Below are positions 6,963 through 10,929 of a DNA stretch of 10,929 bases, one piece after another (the first letter of the stretch is position 1; each line of letters begins with the position of its first letter). The translations under genes and the position numbers were made by a program. The notes under the pieces were generated by a model that made no database searches, was not told the DNA's origin, and saw only the letters and a program-made list of their open reading frames with translations. The DNA comes from Limnochordia bacterium (lineage in GTDB: Bacteria > Bacillota > Limnochordia > Darwinibacteriales > B1SED10-159), in contig SLOZ01000203.1 in the NCBI GenBank assembly GCA_007132255.1, positions 1-10,929 on the forward strand. The letters run 5' to 3'.

Positions 6963-7525
6963 TCAAGCATTGCCTTTGGCAGCCGCTTCGATCTGACGGT
7001 TGATGTTACTGGGCAAATACGCAGCGCCAAAGCCGTTGTCGATGTTCATCACACCCACACCACTGGCACAGCTGTTGAGCATCGTTAAGAGCGCTGACAG
7101 CCCCCAAAACTGGCCCCGCAACCTACGCTGGTGGGCACAGCAATCACTGGTTTATCCATCAAACCGCCCACCACACTGGCTAAAGCCCCTTCCATACCGG
7201 CCACAATGATGATCCGAGCCAACTCTTCGTAGTCCATGTCAGGGATAAACTCATGGAGGTATTCATAGACATCCCGCCCAACACGGGTTACTTAGATATT
7301 CCGATTGTGCGGCAGCATCGCTTCGATGATCCCGCGCATGTGCTCATTGGTCTTACCTTGACCGAGAATGACTTCTGGGCAACCATTGCGTAGGCCGCGA
7401 TGATCTACTTTCGCATACTGCAGGTCTTCGAACGGCAGATCGTTCAGCCGCTCCATCGCGGCTTCCGTGGCCATGTTCCACGCTTTGACTTGTTCAAGAA
7501 TCGTTTAAATGGCATCAGCAGTCAC
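6963..7525 (-). pseudogene. larB: Degraded larB (NPN cofactor carboxylase/hydrolase)
   Basis: LarB carboxylates nicotinic acid adenine dinucleotide and cleaves it, the first step of NPN synthesis. The start is a GTG at 7525 behind AAAGGAG (7537-7543), spacing 11 nt. The N-terminal part reads TILEQVKAW, then ERLNDLPFEDLQYAKVDHRG, LRNGCPEVILGQGKT, typical of LarB. The C-terminal part reads VAGMEGALASVVGGLMDKP, VIAVPTSVGCGASFGG, LSALLTMLNSCASGVGVMN, IDNGFGAAYLPSNINR. Lesions: TAA at codon 7 (7505-7507); TAA at 7292-7294, where family members read NxLVTR; a missing block near 7208-7215, where YEELARI runs straight into IIVAGMEGAL without the usual AGTSDxPVAEEA and DVGVAGxHR segments (about 60-70 residues); and a one-base loss in the G5 run at 7101-7105, after which LSALLTML continues in another frame. 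Four independent lesions make this a convincing pseudogene. Confidence 0.88.
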
Positions 7526-7643
7526 AAAAACCCATACTCCTTTACTGAAACATTGTTATCGACAAATGGTAGTCCGCAGCGTATTCTGGCAGCAAACTTG
7601 CCCTGCAATCTTTTCGTGCTACGTTTATCATATAAAGTGCCAC

Positions 7644-7651
7644 ATTATAGT
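7644..7651. promoter_or_regulatory. Overlapping divergent -10-like elements between larB and larE
   Basis: ATTATAGT at 7644-7651 reads TATAGT (7646-7651) on the plus strand towards larE and a perfect TATAAT (7649 to 7644) on the minus strand towards larB. Neither has a good -35 at 16-18 bp (plus: TTTATC; minus: ACTGTC), so the call is weak. The position in the divergent gap, with leaders of about 50 nt to larE and about 110 nt to larB, is sensible. Confidence 0.3.
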
Positions 7652-7674
7652 AGTTCTCGATGTGAAGACAGTTT

Positions 7675-7700
7675 CCTGCCGGGCGCTCGGCAGGATTTTT
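7675..7700 (+). terminator. Candidate transcription attenuator in the larE leader
   Basis: CCTGCCG (7675-7681) pairs with CGGCAGG (7688-7694) around a 6-nt loop, followed directly by ATTTTT and then the larE ribosome binding site GGGAGG (7701-7706). This is the shape of an intrinsic terminator, yet the only gene upstream is divergent, so no plus-strand transcript needs ending here except larE's own leader. An attenuator or metabolite-controlled leader is the simplest reading. No clear antiterminator pairing was found in the short leader. The hairpin is seen; the regulatory role is inference. Confidence 0.5.
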
Positions 7701-7712
7701 GGGAGGTCAAAC

Positions 7713-8530
7713 ATGAAGACACACGAAAAATACCGGCGTTTGCAGGCTTACCTTGCGAGTTTGGGCAGTCTCGCGGTGGCTTTTTCTGGTGGTGTAGATA
7801 GTACGCTTCTGGCAAAGACAGCTCACGATGTATTAGGTGCTGAGGCCATAGCTGTAACGGCTCTGTCTCCCACGCATCCGCACCGTGAAGTCCATGAGGA
7901 CTTGGCGCTCATGAAGCAGATAGGAATGCTGCATATCACTGAACCCACTACCGAAATGGACTTGAGTGCATTCACATCGAATCCGTCAAATCGCTGCTAT
8001 ATCTGCAAAACCTTGATTTTACCAAAGTTAAAGAAGTGGCTACAGCGCACAACATTCAACATACAGCCGATGGCTCTAACTTAGATGATGGCGGTGACTT
8101 CCGACCCGGAATGCAGGCCGCTGTTGAAGTAGGAGTCCTGAGTCCTCTAAAAGAGCTAGGAGTCACCAAAGCCGATATTCGTCAGCTGTCCAAAAAACTG
8201 CAGCTGCCGACATGGGATAAACCAGCCTTTGCCTGTCTGGCCACGCGTCTTCCCTACGGCGAAACCATCACGGAAGCAGGTTTGCGGCGCGTCGACCGGG
8301 CTGAACAGTACCTGCTTGACCGCGGATTCCAACAACTGCGAGTGCGCAGTCATGGTCCTCTAGCGCGCATCGAGCTGCGTTCGCAGGACATTCAGCGTTT
8401 TATTGGTGAAGATCATGCAGCTGCAGTGGCTCAAGTGTTCCAAGAGTATGGGTTCACGTACGTTACATTGGATCTAAGCGGTTATCGGACCGGCAGCATG
8501 AACGAAACCCTATCCACTGCGGAAAGGTGA
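7713..8530 (+). pseudogene. larE: Frameshifted larE (NPN cofactor sulfur transferase)
   Basis: LarE is the ATP-dependent sulfur transferase that turns the two carboxylates of the LarB product into thiocarboxylates. The ATG at 7713 follows GGGAGG with 6-nt spacing. The PP-loop SGGVDS (residues 25-30) activates the substrate with ATP. NRCYICK provides Cys95 and Cys98, and KPAFACLATR provides Cys175 (joined-frame numbering), matching the sacrificial-cysteine motif; three such cysteines fit the iron-sulfur type of LarE (family knowledge). After residue 107 the frame breaks. TTA AAG AAG TGG at 8028-8039 should read as K-E-V-A, and the continuation EVATAHNIQHTADGSNLDD through to GYRTGSMNETLSTAER is in the -1 frame, ending at TGA 8528-8530. 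One missing A near 8030-8032 explains it. Repaired, the protein would be 272 residues, a normal length. No canonical slippery heptamer is present, so loss of function or a sequence error is likelier than recoding. Confidence 0.88.
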
Positions 8531-8606
8531 AGGATAAGGGCATTTCCCGTCTGGATGGACCTGCAGAGGCCAGCGTGTTCGCACATAAAGGCGGCCCGCA
8601 AAAAGG

Positions 8607-9066
8607 CTATTTAATTGACACAGCAAGGTCCGTTTGCGCTGCGCTGCGGTTTCCGACAACACCAATTGCAGCCTTCTCTGCAATGCCAAACACCATGCCA
8701 TAGGCCGTCGCTTCGACCACCCCAGCAAGATCTAACAGTCTTCTCAGGAAACGGGACGAATAAGGACTGCATCCTTGAAAGCAGCGTCTTGACCCAACAC
8801 AATCCAAGTTTCGCTGGGTCCGACGTTGTCCCGTCCATAACGAAACATCCGGGGGTTAGTTCCCAAGAATCTGGTTCTGCCCATGTAGCTTTTTCGCCCT
8901 ATTGATTGGCCCCACCTCCGCTGCCGCCCTGGATCATGGCTCAAAAGCCGCTGGATTCGCGAACCAGATTGCCCAAGACAGCCAACGTTGAGCCAAGATA
9001 GCACTGTACGAGGCTCCCTAATGGGTCTATAATGGAAGCAGATGACTGAATCAAGGCCTCCTGGAG
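8607..9066 (-). pseudogene. Degraded gene of unknown family
   Basis: Protein-like segments appear one after another in three different minus-strand frames, as expected for a gene broken by indels. About 9066-8944 reads ALIQSSASIIDPLGSLVQCY then LGSTLAVLGNLVRES. About 8884-8750 reads MGRTRFLGTNPRMFRYGRDN then VGPSETWIVLGQDAAFKDAV. About 8750-8607 reads RRLLDLAGVVEATAYGMVFG then IAEKAAIGVVGNRSAAQTDL, ending at a TAG (8607-8609). None of the frames has a ribosome binding site and all contain stops. I do not recognise the family. It converges on the end of larE. The call of decay rests on composition alone and could be wrong in detail. The rest of 8531-9170 shows nothing further. Confidence 0.4.
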
Positions 9067-9170
9067 TCACGATTTAGTGTCCCAGTGGGCACAACAGACA
9101 TGGCGATGTTGATGAGCTGCTTTGAGCGAACGTGGGGCTTGTGGAAAACATACTAAAAGGAGTGGTCAAA

Positions 9171-10676
9171 GTGCAGTTGTGGAAATGGTTGGGAATCACG
9201 GTAATGCTGCTGCTTCTGGGCACGAGTGGCTTAGCAGCGGAATTAGGCCCGCCACAGCAAGTGGACGTCTATCCTCGGGGTATGGATGCCACCTGGGTAC
9301 TAACGGCCGAACCCGAAATGGAATTACTGCTTCCTTCGAGTTTTGATGTGAATCGCATCCGCTACCAAACCCATGATGGTGCGGTGGTTGAAACCCTCGA
9401 AGCCTTCAGTGAAGTGGCTGACGGATGGATTCCGCCGGGTCTGACGGAGTTGGCCGAGCAGATGGACGAACTGCGATCCGAGATTGCAGAGCTCGATGCC
9501 GAATTGGCTGGTGTGCAGCAGACCTTGGATTATCTGCGTTCCGGCATTAACCCCGAACAGCAGGACGACCCTCTGGAGTTCGTTAATCGAGCCCAAACGC
9601 TTCGGGTGGAGAATGAACAGCGACGCCAAGCTTTAGAACCCCAGCGCTCCGAAAAAGAGCAAGCGCTGCGGACTTTGCGAGAAAGACTACAACAGTGGTA
9701 CGGCGGAAATCTTGACCGAATTGTTCGGGTTAAACTGACAACCAACGGAACTGGTGAGGTGGCTCTGACTGTCTTCTCGCCCTATGCTGGCTGGTCCCCG
9801 TTTTATCGGGCTAGTTTAGATTCCGATGAACAGACCTTGTCACTGGCGACCTTTGTTTCCGTCCGCCAGCAGACTGGACTGGATTGGGAAGGATCCATAA
9901 ACAGTCACACGGCTGCCCCCACAGATGCTGTGTCGTTGCCAACCATAACTCCGTTAGTCGCTCGTATCCAAGAACCGCCGCCACCGCCGAGTGCTCAGCG
10001 TCGGGATGTCTTATCCTCGCAGGTGTTTGAGGTAGAGGCGGATGCCAAAGCCTTTATGCCAGATATGGTGCAGATCGAAGGTGAAGCCGGCATTACGTTT
10101 GTTGGTGTCGGACACGTACCCAGCGACAACCGCCCGGCACTGCTGTCGGTTCAGGATGAAACTGTGGCAGCGGAGATTCATCCAACTCTCGTTCCCTACC
10201 AGGCCGAACGCGCTTGGCTCATGGTAGAAACAGAACAGCCTATGCGCTCGCTGTTGAGCGGAAACGCCGAGTTTACGGTGGATGGCAGGTTCAGTGGACG
10301 GAGTATGCTGGCACACGCAGGGGGCGGCGAGCCGTTAAGCATTGCCTTTGGCCACTCACCGCTCATTACGGCTGAGCGGACGCCGGTAGTCTACACAGAA
10401 CGCCGTACCTGGCTGGGTCGGCAGGTTCTTCGGGACGGTTACCACATCGAAGTGAAAAATGGTACGGCCCGCGAGGCCACCATCACGGTGAAGGACCGGC
10501 TGCCGGTCCCGGGCCACGACCAGATCAAACTATCCTCGGATATTGAACCCAGTCCAGATGAAAACGAAGATGGCGTCCTCACCTGGAGGATCACGCTTGG
10601 AGCCGGTGAAAGCACTACAATCACCGTGGAATACGAAATCGAATACCCCAATAACATGGAGCTGCTCATCGATTGA
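9171..10676 (+). CDS. Exported DUF4139 (mucoidy inhibitor MuiA-like) protein
   Basis: A 501-residue protein from the GTG at 9171, chosen because AAGGAG (9157-9162) sits 8 nt upstream and translation then opens with a signal peptide (QLWKWLGITVMLLLLGTSGLAA, cut near AA|ELG). A GTG at 9132 would add 13 residues before the signal and lacks a ribosome binding site. After the signal comes a DUF4140-like N-terminal domain (QQVDVYPRGMDATWVL to LLPSSFDV), then a coiled coil at about residues 92-177 (LAEQMDELRSEIAELDAELA onwards). A DUF4139 beta-domain follows, interrupted by a proline linker EPPPPPS near residue 272, and ends in KDRLPVPGHDQIKL and a VEYEIEYP strand. Family members are envelope-associated and of unclear biochemical function; the MuiA name comes from a mucoidy phenotype. 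It is apparently monocistronic. No good promoter was found upstream. Confidence 0.85.
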   Translation: MQLWKWLGITVMLLLLGTSGLAAELGPPQQVDVYPRGMDATWVLTAEPEMELLLPSSFDVNRIRYQTHDGAVVETLEAFSEVADGWIPPGLTELAEQMDELRSEIAELDAELAGVQQTLDYLRSGINPEQQDDPLEFVNRAQTLRVENEQRRQALEPQRSEKEQALRTLRERLQQWYGGNLDRIVRVKLTTNGTGEVALTVFSPYAGWSPFYRASLDSDEQTLSLATFVSVRQQTGLDWEGSINSHTAAPTDAVSLPTITPLVARIQEPPPPPSAQRRDVLSSQVFEVEADAKAFMPDMVQIEGEAGITFVGVGHVPSDNRPALLSVQDETVAAEIHPTLVPYQAERAWLMVETEQPMRSLLSGNAEFTVDGRFSGRSMLAHAGGGEPLSIAFGHSPLITAERTPVVYTERRTWLGRQVLRDGYHIEVKNGTAREATITVKDRLPVPGHDQIKLSSDIEPSPDENEDGVLTWRITLGAGESTTITVEYEIEYPNNMELLID

Positions 10677-10680
10677 TCCA

Positions 10681-10715
10681 AAACCGCACCGCGTAATAAC
10701 GCGGTGCGGTTTTTT
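10681..10715 (+). terminator. Strong intrinsic terminator of the DUF4139 gene
   Basis: AAACCGCACCGCG (10681-10693) pairs perfectly over 13 bp with CGCGGTGCGGTTT (10700-10712) around the loop TAATAA, followed by a T6 run (10710-10715). It starts 5 bp after the TGA stop. The A-rich left foot gives a partial T-tract on the other strand, so it could act in both directions. Confidence 0.95.
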
Positions 10716-10929
10716 GGATTCGCAATTGCTCTCGAGCCGGACACTGGGTTTAGTTCCGCCTCCAAGGACGAGCACCGGCGCACCATTTGGTTGCAGCCGC
10801 TCGTTTGATCCAAAATATCCCGAGAGCGATGCTGCCATAAGTTCCGAAGCCTTGCTTGCTGGACGAACGATGGTAACCATCTGCCGGTCATTACCGGAGC
10901 GCGCCTGGAATCTGGCAAATATTCTATAC
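10716..10929. other. Right-hand end, no supported gene
   Basis: Open frames exist on the minus strand, for example from an ATG at 10880 reading MVTIVRPASKASELMAASLS, but they lack a ribosome binding site and run on through the terminator and into the DUF4139 gene, so they are not called. A small perfect inverted repeat, CCGGT-CATT-ACCGG, lies at 10884-10897. The segment may be the edge of a gene outside the window. Confidence 0.4.

Noticed and set aside
10439..10918. Minus-strand open frames crossing the right-end terminator
   Set aside because: They run through a strong terminator and deep into the DUF4139 gene; no domain and no ribosome binding site.
1..10929. CRISPR arrays, tRNA or rRNA genes, insertion sequences
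   Set aside because: No regularly spaced repeats, tRNA cloverleaf or T-loop signatures, transposase motifs or terminal inverted repeats were seen on either strand.

Overview
The window looks like chromosomal DNA of an anaerobic, Gram-positive-type bacterium, probably a clostridial or peptococcal Firmicute of roughly 50% GC. This rests on strong AGGAGG-type ribosome binding sites, GTG starts, sigma-A-like promoters, U-tailed intrinsic terminators, and a gene set of lactate permease, iron alcohol dehydrogenase, FmdE-like protein and lar genes. The taxonomic call is an inference.

Layout: (i) 1-920, a peroxiredoxin gene (+) with a clear promoter and a strong terminator, which may also stop transcription from the right. 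(ii) 982-4291, an L-lactate permease (lldP) and an iron-containing alcohol dehydrogenase, both on the minus strand and separated by 343 bp of apparently non-coding DNA. (iii) 4292-4918, a gene-poor stretch ending in a perfect 15-bp inverted repeat. (iv) 4919-7525, a minus-strand lar cluster in the order larB (degraded), larC1, larC2, then an FmdE-like gene. (v) 7713-8530, larE on the plus strand, divergent from larB, with a terminator-like hairpin just before its ribosome binding site and a single-base frameshift inside the gene. (vi) 8531-9170, a degraded minus-strand gene of unknown family. (vii) 9171-10676, an exported DUF4139 (MuiA-like) coiled-coil protein with a strong terminator. (viii) About 210 bp with no supported gene.

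The biological theme is lactate. LldP would move lactate across the membrane, the dehydrogenase could act on a derived alcohol or aldehyde, and LarB, LarE and LarC are the established synthesis enzymes for the nickel-pincer nucleotide (NPN) cofactor of lactate racemase LarA and related 2-hydroxyacid racemases or epimerases. No larA is in the window. The pathway encoded here looks broken: larB has two in-frame stops, a missing central block and a frameshift, and larE has lost one base. By contrast larC is split exactly at an A9 tract between its two domains, which resembles the programmed larC1/larC2 frameshift known from Lactiplantibacillus plantarum rather than random decay. Most interesting points: the larC recoding site, the mixed decay of the NPN pathway, the candidate attenuator before larE, and the FmdE-like protein placed directly behind larC.
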